In this document: positions 32,882 through 42,874 of the stretch, piece after piece
Layout: each line of letters begins with the position of its first letter
How positions within the stretch are numbered: the first letter of the stretch is position 1
DNA from: Pseudanabaena sp.
Lineage (GTDB): Bacteria; Cyanobacteriota; Cyanobacteriia; Pseudanabaenales; Pseudanabaenaceae
Direction of reading: 5' to 3'
Length of the DNA: 64,000 nucleotides
Assembly: GCA_003249015.1 (NCBI GenBank)
Contig: QBLS01000006.1
Span: 142,865 to 206,864, forward strand
Program-made: the position numbers and the translations under genes
The notes under the pieces: model-generated
Databases searched by the model: none
What the model was told of the DNA's origin: nothing
Seen by the model: the letters and a program-made list of their open reading frames with translations, nothing else

Positions 32882-35800
32882 CTAGCTGTTCTCATAAATA
32901 AAAGCAGAGCCATACTTACTTTCAATAACTTTAGAAGTGTAACGAAAATCTAGTAGCTGTAATCCAGTATTACTAAGCTTAGCAAAATTTTCGGCATATT
33001 CAATAGAAGAAAGTATCTTGACTGACTTAGATAGTAGTTTCAGAGACTGAAGTGCATTAGTTTTGAATGCTGAGGAATACAGAGTATTTTTTACATCCAA
33101 AATATAGTATTCAAATTTAGGCAACTCTTCTATTAAAACCTCAATAGCTAAATTAGATATTTCCTTAAAGTCTTCAAGCGCTCCAGATTTCAAATAAGAG
33201 ATAACGTCAGATTGGGTTGTCAATTTTGAAGAACTCGGTAAGATTTTTTCTTCAGCGAATTTGGCAACGAGAGCGGAGAGAAGTTTCCGTTGTAAATTTT
33301 TATCCTCTTCAAAGAACATGGGTAATCCAATTTCAAAAAGAATATCCATTCCCATTTTAGCAAGATTATAGTTATAAGCATTTTCGCTAACTTTAGTAAA
33401 AGTAAGAGTTCCACCATCTGGTATAACTATATCTTTAATCTCAGTTTTCGTTGAATTCCCTAATGAATTTCGTGGATCACCAAAACCAAAGCCTTGCGTG
33501 AAGAATTCTCCCAATCTAAAAAAGCTACCCACTCCAAAATCAAAAATATTGGTAGGAATTCTAATACCCTCAATAGGTCGTAGCTCAACAAGACTACCTT
33601 TGGCATCTCTTACCTCAATTAGTCCCTCTCCATAATTGAGATTATAAACATCAAAACTGTACACTTGAGATCCATTAGCCAGAACCTTAGAATTAAAGCG
33701 ATCAAGTATAAATTGTTGATTGCCCTTTAAATCTTCATATTTGCTCTTTGCACCAAATTCAATACTTGCCCCAGCAACAGACTGTGAAGAACTATCTTTG
33801 AACACACTTTGAAATGACGAACTGCTAGACTGAGAACCAGATGCCACACCTCCCCCCGAAGCAAACACTGTAAACGGACTTGTGAAGACAGTATCTGAAT
33901 ATCCATTTTCATTGCTAACGACAGCCTTTAACAATTGATAGATACCATTACCAGCAAACAAGCTCTTGTCAACTGATAAAACCGCGTAAAATGAATCTTT
34001 CTCAAAAGTGACATTTCCAGTTAGAGCTTTACCACCCAAATAAAAACTTAGTCCTTTCTGGGCATTACTGGCTTTTCCTGTCACATAAATTTTGCCGCCA
34101 AAACTAACATTCCTGTCTCCGTCTGCTTGGTCATAAGCACTGGTTATAGAAACGTAGGTTGTTGGCAACTTCGGTTGTGCTGGTAAAATATTACCGTTTC
34201 CAGGATTACCACCACTACCTCCTGTAGTTGTTCCACTTCTGATAGGTTGAGTTGTAACAGGAGTAGGTGTAGGTGTTGGCTGAGGATTCGGACTTGAACT
34301 AACCAATTGAGGTATTTGTATTAACTGCCCTGCATTGATTTTGCTGGGATTAGAAATACCATTGTATTGAGCAATGAAGTTAAACCCACTAGCAGAACTG
34401 TCACCTAAAGTCTTTTGAGAAATGGCACTTAGAGTGTCGCCAGACTTAATGGTATAGCTAATCCATTGATAAGTTTTACCGCCATAATTGAAGGTGTTGG
34501 CTACTGAAGTCGGAGTAGGCGTAGGAGTCGGGATTGGTGTCGGAGTAGGAGTCGGTGTTGGAGTAACTGGAGTAATTACTTCAAATGTCTCAACCGTATA
34601 ACTTCCAGTTGCCCCTACCTCTCGACTGCTCACCCGCACAAAGCGATCACTAGCATTAGCCGCAAACTCGATATATGTTTTATTCCCAATTGAATAGTTA
34701 GTTGTACTAGGACGTTTAACGTCAGAACTGATACCAGTTAGATATAAATCAACATTAGGAGTGAAGCCATTGCCTGTCACAACAACTCGCACATTTTTGG
34801 TGCCATTAAAACCTGTCACCAAGTAGTCATCATAAAAATAGCCAACATTAGTTGACGACTGAACATCAGAAGTAGTCAAAGTACCATTTGCACTTTGTCC
34901 TAAAGCGATACTACTAGGAATGGAATTAGTAGCTCGCAACGTGTAACTAGTATTCTTCAGATCACGAAGATTAACCTCTGCCAAGTATGTTCCTTCGGAC
35001 AACTCGACAGTCACTGTCTCAGGTGTTGTCCCAGAACTTATGTTGCTACCACCGAAGAAATTAGGATTTGTCAAACTTCTGATAGACAAATCTGCATCTG
35101 CTGAAAGACCATCTAAACGAAAAGTTACTCTCGTCCTATTGTCAATAGATGAATCTTTTGGCACATAAAATTTAAAGACATCCTTTAAATCTGCTAAACC
35201 AACAAACTCATTAACACTCACACTAGTTCCACTCAAATTTCCCAAATCACGCGCTTTGTCGCTAGTTTCCCCAGCCGTGTCTACAGGGGCATAAACCACT
35301 TCTGCCGCATAGCCACCATTAAGATAAATAGTAGTTCCAGTATTCGCGTATCCACGAGATTTATCATAGACATCAGACTGATAGATATACTGACTTATAG
35401 GCAACTTACCTAGATTGATTGAGAAGTTTGCTACTTTACTATCTGTTACCGACTGAGTAAAGCTCTTGGTAATGAAAGTCTGTCTAAAGTTTCCATCCTT
35501 TGATTGTAGATAAAGTCGAGCCTCATCAATATCTAAAGCTCCATTAGCATCAAATACACTACCAGTAACAATAACGTCCTGACTCGAACCGTAGATCCCA
35601 CTAAAATTCCACTTAACATTGGTTGGGACAACATTTGTAGAAACAGTAAACAGATTTAGAGTATAGGGCGTACTTGTAGAGTTACTAGAACTCACCACCA
35701 AAGCATAGTTACCAACAAGATTAGAAAATACAGGAGTCCAGTTAGCCTGTCCACTACTATTTTGAGTGCTAATCGAAGTCAGAGAACCGTTGGCTTCGAT

Positions 35801-38782
35801 ACGCGATAGCTGCAAAGTAATTGGAGTCGTTAAACCGCTAAACGCTGTCGATACATTACCGAGCGTACCGACATTAAACTTCATCCAATCCGCAGGATCG
35901 CTACCACCGATCGCATCTTTCAAATTGACTGGATTACTAGGAACTAGATAGCCCAAGTCTTTACCTTGGCTCAACGAATTACCAATCGCATCATTAGCCA
36001 CCAAACTTTGTGCACTTACATCAAGGCGATACTGCACATCAGTATCAGACTGAACATTATTGATTTGTACATAATACTTACCAGCCTCAAGTGTCTCTAT
36101 CAGGGTCTGTGGTACACCATTGGAGTTAGAGGCAGATCTGATGCTTCCGTTTTTATCGTTGTACAGACTAACTCCCAGAGTTGCTTTTCCTACAATCGGT
36201 ACAACATTCAAGCTAACGCTACTCTTAGAGCCAACTGTAAACGAATAATAATCAAAACTGTCAGTACGATCGATATAATCAGTTGCGCTCTTCAAACCAA
36301 CAATATTACCAAGGTCAAACGCACTGGAATTGTTAAAACCAGCATTATCGTATCGAACCGTAGGAGTTGCCTGTAGATTCAAAGCAAATGAAGAAGGAAT
36401 CGTATAAGGATTATACGTTATAGGATCGTAAGTCGGTGAAGTTTGCAGATAATAAGTACCAGCCTTTAGAGTAGTACCAATGTCGGGACGCAATCCGATA
36501 TCGTTATAACTGCTGTCTTTCACTTTAAGACTAATTCCATTTGGCAGATTGGTAGAAGCCTTAACAATTGAGTTCTGATCTACCTTAAAACGATAGAGAT
36601 CCTTATTACTGTTTCCAACAGCATTGAGATTTCTATTCAAAGTGCCAATGTCAGAAACAAATGAGTTTGTCTTAACAGACAAGGTATAGCCCGCATCTAC
36701 AACATTGTTGGTGTCACCCAGTTGTAAATAGTACCAACCAACTTGATTGAATATATAGTCCTGATTAAATGTATTAGTAGAATAAAACCCAGATGAGTTA
36801 TAGGGATTAGAAACATCACTTGGATAGAAGAGCTTAAAGCCAATCGTTCCAGCACTAACAACATTGGTAGGCTTAATCTCTATACTTGCTTTCAATGGCT
36901 CAGCGACATAGAAAGAAATAAAATCTTCTTTATCACCTTTACCAATGCGATCGCTAAATGTTACGGATGAAGTCGTCAAAGTGCCAAGATTTTTAGCAGT
37001 TGCACGAGTATCTCCTGCTAGATCGATAGGTAATGCTGCTGTCCCCGTTACAGAGATAGCCCCAAAATCATTGCCTAGTAATTGCCCAGCATTATTCGCC
37101 TCATTGGTTTCCGCAATCACATTCTTATAATCAGCAACAGCCTTAATAAAATAAGACTTATCACCCTTATAAAAAGCATTGCCCTGACTAGGCAAAGTCA
37201 AAGTTCCCTTAAGCACAGCACTGGTAGACTTTGCATCTAATCCACCAACATTAATCTCGCCCAAGAAAATATCGCCAGTCGTAGACTTTGCATCCGATGA
37301 CAAATACAGACCAACCTTAGAAGCACCTACCGCATCCGTACCATCATTACGAACCGTGTAGGAATAATCAACCGTCCCACCCGCCTTAACTGCACTTTGA
37401 TTCAGCACCAGCAAAGTACCAAAAAGGTCGTTACTTTGCTTTCCAGTAATGCTAAACCTTGCATCACTACTATCAATAACTGCCGAATTAGTTACACTCC
37501 TGATACGGATTTCATAATCACTACCCAGCGAAACCCAATTAGGCGTACCCGAAGCCGAATTTGTCACAATATCCGTAGGCACAATCCAATTAAAACTACC
37601 CGTACTTGGAGTCGAAGTCGTGATATTGCGATAGAAGCTACCACCCTTAAACAGATCGATTCTGACATTTTCAGCAATATTATCTAGCCATGTAATACTT
37701 GCCACCCCACCGCGCAAAACACTATTTCCCCCATTAGGACTCGTCACCCTCACAAAAGGCAAGGGTGCTGTCGAAACACTCCCAGGAGCGACTGAAGCAA
37801 CACCAGTCACTAAAGGTGTAGTAGCAAGCGGAATAATTGGGAGCGATATCGGAGCCGAAAGTTTGAGGGAATAGCTAGTAACATCTGCTCCTGGTAAAGC
37901 AACAACGACTTCCCCACTCTTTTCACGATACAAATTTATATAGTAGATACCAGCACTTAAATTTCGACTGATCGAATCTGTACCTGTTCCAGTACTGTAA
38001 GAACCTTGAAGTAGAGAACCCTGCTCATTGAAAAGACGCAAATTAACGTTGCGGGTAAGCCCAGATAAATCAGCCGTAAATACACTGGGTGAATTAACTT
38101 GGAACTTTAAATAATTATTACTGACACTCCCACCCAATGAACCAGTAAACACCTGCGAAGTCGCGCCCAATACTCCTATGCCCTGAGCCGTCTGCAAGGA
38201 AGTTGCTGAAGCACTTACAGCCGCCATTTCTACAAGTAGTTGCTGACCACTAACGTCAAATATCCCATAATCGCTTTCCGAATTAATTCGTAATTTCTCA
38301 GAAGAGCTAAGGTTTACACCAAACAACAAATTCTTAGCAAGTTCACCCTCATCACCTTGAATATCCACACCAACGCGATCATCTAACCAGTGAAAAGTTT
38401 CTTCAACTAGCACGCCTACCGCACCAAATATCGAATTAACTGGCGCAGCATTAGATTGAAATAAAGAATCCGAAAGATAGATTTTTTGCGTAGAGCTGGC
38501 ATACGCGCCATCTGCACCATTCATGTCGGCGGCAGAAATAACCTGTACGGATGGTAATTGACCAAAGTCGCCAACTCTCCATTGACTAATAACCAACTGA
38601 AATTCTGCCGTATTTGTCTTATCTCCAAAAACCTGAGAGAACAAATCAGGATTACTAGCAGCTTGTTGTAGCTTTGCCTTAACAATACCAAAGACATCTG
38701 GAAGCGGATTTGCGCCGAAAGATGAAACATCGACATCTTTGCTCACATCAAAACTAGACCCTGCATTCTGGTTCTCAAACAT
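32882..38782 (-). CDS. giant secreted PPC/CARDB/LysM protein (1966 aa)
   Basis: The N-terminal domain has EETFHWLDD (residues 127-135) followed by GDEGELAKNL. This putative metal-binding motif begins many large cyanobacterial exoproteins. Then come a PPC-type domain (about 205-310), a Kre9-like region (about 340-400), CARDB (about 450-567), several PPC domains up to about 1380, two Thr-Pro linkers (about 1407-1427 and 1494-1507), a LysM domain (about 1434-1494) and a C-terminal domain with no known fold (1600-1966). No N-terminal signal peptide is seen, so type I-like export is possible. It lies on the minus strand between two copies of the methyltransferase end. A surface adhesin or wall-binding role is inferred from LysM and PPC. 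Confidence 0.8.
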   Translation of the reverse strand: MFENQNAGSSFDVSKDVDVSSFGANPLPDVFGIVKAKLQQAASNPDLFSQVFGDKTNTAEFQLVISQWRVGDFGQLPSVQVISAADMNGADGAYASSTQKIYLSDSLFQSNAAPVNSIFGAVGVLVEETFHWLDDRVGVDIQGDEGELAKNLLFGVNLSSSEKLRINSESDYGIFDVSGQQLLVEMAAVSASATSLQTAQGIGVLGATSQVFTGSLGGSVSNNYLKFQVNSPSVFTADLSGLTRNVNLRLFNEQGSLLQGSYSTGTGTDSISRNLSAGIYYINLYREKSGEVVVALPGADVTSYSLKLSAPISLPIIPLATTPLVTGVASVAPGSVSTAPLPFVRVTSPNGGNSVLRGGVASITWLDNIAENVRIDLFKGGSFYRNITTSTPSTGSFNWIVPTDIVTNSASGTPNWVSLGSDYEIRIRSVTNSAVIDSSDARFSITGKQSNDLFGTLLVLNQSAVKAGGTVDYSYTVRNDGTDAVGASKVGLYLSSDAKSTTGDIFLGEINVGGLDAKSTSAVLKGTLTLPSQGNAFYKGDKSYFIKAVADYKNVIAETNEANNAGQLLGNDFGAISVTGTAALPIDLAGDTRATAKNLGTLTTSSVTFSDRIGKGDKEDFISFYVAEPLKASIEIKPTNVVSAGTIGFKLFYPSDVSNPYNSSGFYSTNTFNQDYIFNQVGWYYLQLGDTNNVVDAGYTLSVKTNSFVSDIGTLNRNLNAVGNSNKDLYRFKVDQNSIVKASTNLPNGISLKVKDSSYNDIGLRPDIGTTLKAGTYYLQTSPTYDPITYNPYTIPSSFALNLQATPTVRYDNAGFNNSSAFDLGNIVGLKSATDYIDRTDSFDYYSFTVGSKSSVSLNVVPIVGKATLGVSLYNDKNGSIRSASNSNGVPQTLIETLEAGKYYVQINNVQSDTDVQYRLDVSAQSLVANDAIGNSLSQGKDLGYLVPSNPVNLKDAIGGSDPADWMKFNVGTLGNVSTAFSGLTTPITLQLSRIEANGSLTSISTQNSSGQANWTPVFSNLVGNYALVVSSSNSTSTPYTLNLFTVSTNVVPTNVKWNFSGIYGSSQDVIVTGSVFDANGALDIDEARLYLQSKDGNFRQTFITKSFTQSVTDSKVANFSINLGKLPISQYIYQSDVYDKSRGYANTGTTIYLNGGYAAEVVYAPVDTAGETSDKARDLGNLSGTSVSVNEFVGLADLKDVFKFYVPKDSSIDNRTRVTFRLDGLSADADLSIRSLTNPNFFGGSNISSGTTPETVTVELSEGTYLAEVNLRDLKNTSYTLRATNSIPSSIALGQSANGTLTTSDVQSSTNVGYFYDDYLVTGFNGTKNVRVVVTGNGFTPNVDLYLTGISSDVKRPSTTNYSIGNKTYIEFAANASDRFVRVSSREVGATGSYTVETFEVITPVTPTPTPTPTPIPTPTPTPTSVANTFNYGGKTYQWISYTIKSGDTLSAISQKTLGDSSASGFNFIAQYNGISNPSKINAGQLIQIPQLVSSSPNPQPTPTPTPVTTQPIRSGTTTGGSGGNPGNGNILPAQPKLPTTYVSITSAYDQADGDRNVSFGGKIYVTGKASNAQKGLSFYLGGKALTGNVTFEKDSFYAVLSVDKSLFAGNGIYQLLKAVVSNENGYSDTVFTSPFTVFASGGGVASGSQSSSSSFQSVFKDSSSQSVAGASIEFGAKSKYEDLKGNQQFILDRFNSKVLANGSQVYSFDVYNLNYGEGLIEVRDAKGSLVELRPIEGIRIPTNIFDFGVGSFFRLGEFFTQGFGFGDPRNSLGNSTKTEIKDIVIPDGGTLTFTKVSENAYNYNLAKMGMDILFEIGLPMFFEEDKNLQRKLLSALVAKFAEEKILPSSSKLTTQSDVISYLKSGALEDFKEISNLAIEVLIEELPKFEYYILDVKNTLYSSAFKTNALQSLKLLSKSVKILSSIEYAENFAKLSNTGLQLLDFRYTSKVIESKYGSAFIYENS

Positions 38783-39142
38783 GATATTGTCCTGTTAAAT
38801 GATTTAGCCCCGTATCTTCCTGACTGCAACTTAAAAGCTAGACTCATCCCCCCAGTCATAGTGGCATTTCTTGTGTCACTATGTGAACTCTAAATTTTTG
38901 CTTTGTTTCTGGTCTTCCAAAACAATACCCGAAATAATTGGAAATACAACTTAGAAAAGTTATCAAAAAGTTATATGATTTTTTTGAGACAAAGTTGACT
39001 GAGCAAAGTACGTTTTTCTGAAGGCGATCAATCCCTTTGTTAAAGAGAAGGAACTAAACTTACAAGTTCAGGGTAATAAATGGGTGATTCAGAAGTAAAA
39101 TAAATAAGAATTCTTAAATAAAAAACGTGAAATTTTTCCTGC
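38783..39142. other. gap upstream of the giant gene, with a duplicated methyltransferase end
   Basis: This 360-bp gap holds the 5' region of the giant gene and, from about 39029 to 39095, the remnant below. Otherwise no gene or strong hairpin is seen. Confidence 0.55.
39029..39095 (+). pseudogene. 3'-end remnant of a second methyltransferase gene
   Basis: Reading in one frame gives FVKEKELNLQVQGNKWVIQK and then stop, the same 20 residues as the C-terminus of the methyltransferase at 31616-32278. The differing bases are mostly third-position and silent (AAA/AAG, GTA/GTT), as expected if the copy was once a functional paralogue. No start or other part survives. Confidence 0.8.
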
Positions 39143-42100
39143 TTAGCTGGATGACGATCGCAGTTCTAAGCCTAAAACTTGTGTATGTTCACCGCGTGCT
39201 TGAGTTACACCAATGGTGCGTTCGGAGGCTTCGATCATCGGGCGGCGCAGGCTGACCACGATAAATTGAGCGAGACTGGCTTGTTTGCGTACCATTTTTG
39301 ATAGCCGTTCCACATTAGAGCCATCGAGAAACATATCGACTTCATCGAAGGCATAGAAGGGAGAAGGACGATAGCGCTGCAATGCGAAGATAAAACTGAG
39401 AGCAGTCAGGGATTTTTCGCCACCAGACATTGATGATAGGTTCTGAACTTGCTTGCCTTTAGGGTGAGCAACTAGGGTTAAGCCGCCACTGAGGGGTGCA
39501 TTGGGATTTTCTAGTTGTAAAAAGCCATCGCCATCAGATAGCTCTGAGAATATTTCTTTGAAATGTCCATTCACAGCATCAAAGGCTTGCATAAAAGCGC
39601 GTTGACGCAATGTGGTAAAGTTCTCAATTCTAATTAATAGTTCTGTGCGCTCTTGGTTGAGAGTTTCCAAGCGGCTACTGAGTTCATCAAGACGCTCCGA
39701 TGTTGCCTCATATTCGGCGATCGCCATCATGTTGACAGGCTCCATAGACTGAATGCGCTTGAGGAGGCGACGTTGCTCTAGTTGTAACTGTTCGAGGGTC
39801 ATGTCTTCAGGTACTTCAGGAACAATATCAGGCAGTTCAATGAGTTCTAATTGCTCAATGAATTGGGCAATTTGTTGTTCTAGTTCAACTTGACGTTCAC
39901 GAGTCTTTTGTAACTGCCATTCCTGTTGTTGGTATTGTTGCTGCTGCATCCGCAGTGCTCGCTCGGCGGCATCACGTTCTTGTTTTGCCCCACCAATGGT
40001 TTGTTCTAGGCTCTCCAGACGACTTTGATAAGAGGCGATCGCCTGTTCAGTTTGCTTAATTTGCAATTGCACTTGCGAAGTATTATTAATCAATTCAGCT
40101 TGGTTACTGCGAAGTTCTTGCAGACGACCTTGGCGCTGCGCCATCTTTTCAAGGGCAAGCTTATGCTGATTTTCTAATTCACCAAACCTTTGTTTCGCAG
40201 TACGCAGTTCGATTTCTGCCGCATTTAAGAGAGCCTCTTGACCTTGGAGGCTTTCTTGCGCCTGTAGCCAACGGGTATGGGTTCCCGACTTTTCCAGTTC
40301 CGCTAATTCCGCACGTTTAACTAATAACTTGGCTTCTAGTTCGGCAATATTGCCATCCAGATTATTTAATTGCGCTTGTCCGATTTCAATGGCGGTACGG
40401 GTTTGTTGGATTTGATCTTGCAAGCGCGAGCGATCACGGTTGTTGCGTTCGATTTGTTCATAAATGCGATCGCGCTGAAGTTGTGCCTCACGGTGGGTGG
40501 TTCGTGCTGCTTGCAACTGTTCTTCGTATTTGGCAATGCCCGTCAATGCGCCGCGCAAACGTTGATTGAGTCGCGCCAGCATTTGATCGATTTCCAAGAG
40601 GCGATCGCGCAATTGCTTCGTTTCAGATGACTCCGCAGGCTTGGCATTACCAAAATGGAGACTGTTATGTAACGGTGCACTACCGCCCGTCATAGCTCCT
40701 GAAGTTTCTAGAATTTCCCCCTCTAGCGTTACCATTCGGTACTTGCCTATGTGAAATCTGGCTTGATTGAGATTCTCAAATACCAGCGTATTGCCAAACA
40801 CAAAGGAGAAAACATCTTGATAGCGGTCTTCGTAGGTGACGAGATTAAAGGCATAGTCGATCGCCCCTAATTTTTGGGCTTCGGTGCGGGATGGGAATCG
40901 TGCTGCCTGTAATTTATTCAAGGGTAAAAAAGTTGCTCTTCCAGCCCGTTCTCTCTTGAGTAAAGCGATCGCTTCGGCAGCAACTTCATCATTTTCAACA
41001 ACCAAATTTCCTAATCTGCCACCCGCGCAGATTTCCAGCGCCAACTGATAGCGTGGTTCCACCAGTCCCAATTGGGCGACCAATCCATAAACCCCTGACA
41101 TATCTGCTTCGATAATTACCTGTGAAGCTTTTGTCCCTTGGACTTCGCGGCTTGCCTGTACCTGAGCTTCGAGTTTATCCAATTGTCTAGATTTTACCCG
41201 CTGTTCCTGATTGAGGCGATCAATGGTTTCATTTTGCAGTTGTACTTCTAATTGGGCTTCTGCCAGATTTTTGGCAAGGGTTTGCACTAGGGACTCTGCA
41301 CCGCTAACCTCGGCTTCCTGCAACCTTAGGGCATCTTCTAAGGATTGATTAGAGAGCATATCGACGCTGTAGCGCCCTTCACCCGCGAGGATTTCTTTGA
41401 GTTCCTTTTCTTGCGATTCTAACTGGAGCGATCGCTGATTTAGTACTTCCCTAACCCGAGTTTGTTCTTGCTTTTGCGGATCAAGCTCGGCTTGGGCTTG
41501 ATCGACATCTTGACGCAACTGAGTTTGCTGACGCACCCATTCTGAAGATGCTGAGGCGATCGCCTGTACTTCCTTGCGATATTGGGAAACAATCGCCGAT
41601 TGTTGATCCCGCGACTTCTCTGCCGTAACTGCGGCATCGTCCTGAAGCTGTTTTTGCGATTCTAATTGAGTTGATTCTGATAAGTGGCGATCGATTTCCT
41701 CTTGGGTGCTGACAATATGATTTTGGTTGTTTTGATAGGAGCTAGTTAGGGCTTGCTGTTGCCGTTGCAAACCGCGCAGTTCCGCTTGCTGTGCCGACAG
41801 GTTGCTCGATACTGCTAGATACTCCTCTTCGCCGAGAGTATGCACGCGATCGCTGAGTTCATTAAGATGCACTGTCCCAGTTTCGATTGCCTGCGAGAGT
41901 TCCATCAAGGACTTCTCAATATTTCCACATTGTTCGCGATTGTTAATCAGTTCAACGTTACGCAGAGATTGCTGATAGGTGATCTCACGCTGTTGCAGCA
42001 CTGCTTCCGAGGCTTCCATGCGTTCATATTCCAAGCGCAGAGCTTTATATTTCTCCGCCTTGACGCGATCGCCCTTTAACTTCTCCTTATTCGCGATCAA

Positions 42101-42736
42101 TTCCTGCTCAACAATACGGAATCGCTCTTCCTGCGCTTTTACGTCGTCGAGCTTGTCCTTGGCTGTAGCAATCTTGCGATCGAACTCGCCCACCCCTGCC
42201 AACTCATCAATAATCTCTCGCCTTTCCCTCGAATTCATCGAGATAATGCCCGTGACATCCCCTTGTAATACCACGTTGTAGCCTTCAGGATAAATACGGA
42301 ACTTGGCTAACTGTTCATGGAGTTCACTCAAATTGCAAGGGGTTCCATTAATGTAATAAGTGGAAGTGTAAGTCCCCTGACTCGTCACCCGCAACTTCCG
42401 CATGACTGTCCATTCACCCGCAGTCGCCACATTAGCGATCGCCCCTTCACTCTGTAACGCTGCTATTTCCGCCTCTTCTAAGGCAAAGGTGACGATCACA
42501 CTCGCCTCCACCATCCGCCCACTTTTGCTGTGAGCTTGGTTGACTAAGTCTGGCAAGCGATCGGCTCGCATCCCCTTCGACCCTGCCAACCCCAGCGCAA
42601 ACAGCAAGGCATCCAAAATATTCGACTTACCCGACCCATTTGGCCCCGAAATTACCGTAAATCCCTGCAACAATGGGATCGACACGGTGGAACCGAAGGA
42701 CTTAAATCTAGTGAGTTCTACATTTTTAATGTACAT
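39143..42736 (-). CDS. smc: SMC chromosome segregation ATPase
   Basis: The 1197-residue SMC protein compacts and segregates the chromosome. It has the N-terminal Walker A (GPNGSGKSNILDALLF, about 33-48), long coiled coils, a central hinge (about 520-640), and the C-terminal signature LSSMSGGEKSLTALSF with Walker B (FYAFDEVDMFLDG) and the D-loop. Intact. ScpA/ScpB are not in this window. It is divergent from nothing; the next gene upstream is the TPM gene 139 bp away, on the same strand. Confidence 0.98.
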   Translation of the reverse strand: MYIKNVELTRFKSFGSTVSIPLLQGFTVISGPNGSGKSNILDALLFALGLAGSKGMRADRLPDLVNQAHSKSGRMVEASVIVTFALEEAEIAALQSEGAIANVATAGEWTVMRKLRVTSQGTYTSTYYINGTPCNLSELHEQLAKFRIYPEGYNVVLQGDVTGIISMNSRERREIIDELAGVGEFDRKIATAKDKLDDVKAQEERFRIVEQELIANKEKLKGDRVKAEKYKALRLEYERMEASEAVLQQREITYQQSLRNVELINNREQCGNIEKSLMELSQAIETGTVHLNELSDRVHTLGEEEYLAVSSNLSAQQAELRGLQRQQQALTSSYQNNQNHIVSTQEEIDRHLSESTQLESQKQLQDDAAVTAEKSRDQQSAIVSQYRKEVQAIASASSEWVRQQTQLRQDVDQAQAELDPQKQEQTRVREVLNQRSLQLESQEKELKEILAGEGRYSVDMLSNQSLEDALRLQEAEVSGAESLVQTLAKNLAEAQLEVQLQNETIDRLNQEQRVKSRQLDKLEAQVQASREVQGTKASQVIIEADMSGVYGLVAQLGLVEPRYQLALEICAGGRLGNLVVENDEVAAEAIALLKRERAGRATFLPLNKLQAARFPSRTEAQKLGAIDYAFNLVTYEDRYQDVFSFVFGNTLVFENLNQARFHIGKYRMVTLEGEILETSGAMTGGSAPLHNSLHFGNAKPAESSETKQLRDRLLEIDQMLARLNQRLRGALTGIAKYEEQLQAARTTHREAQLQRDRIYEQIERNNRDRSRLQDQIQQTRTAIEIGQAQLNNLDGNIAELEAKLLVKRAELAELEKSGTHTRWLQAQESLQGQEALLNAAEIELRTAKQRFGELENQHKLALEKMAQRQGRLQELRSNQAELINNTSQVQLQIKQTEQAIASYQSRLESLEQTIGGAKQERDAAERALRMQQQQYQQQEWQLQKTRERQVELEQQIAQFIEQLELIELPDIVPEVPEDMTLEQLQLEQRRLLKRIQSMEPVNMMAIAEYEATSERLDELSSRLETLNQERTELLIRIENFTTLRQRAFMQAFDAVNGHFKEIFSELSDGDGFLQLENPNAPLSGGLTLVAHPKGKQVQNLSSMSGGEKSLTALSFIFALQRYRPSPFYAFDEVDMFLDGSNVERLSKMVRKQASLAQFIVVSLRRPMIEASERTIGVTQARGEHTQVLGLELRSSSS

Positions 42737-42874
42737 AATGGCGATCTGGGATGCGATCTTAGGGGGAATGGTTGGACGGCAATCGGGCTATGCTGGTTTT
42801 TGACAGTCCAAAAGTGCCAATACGTTATCACATCTTGTCAAAAATGGTATAGGTATGGCTAAAATTTCATCTTA

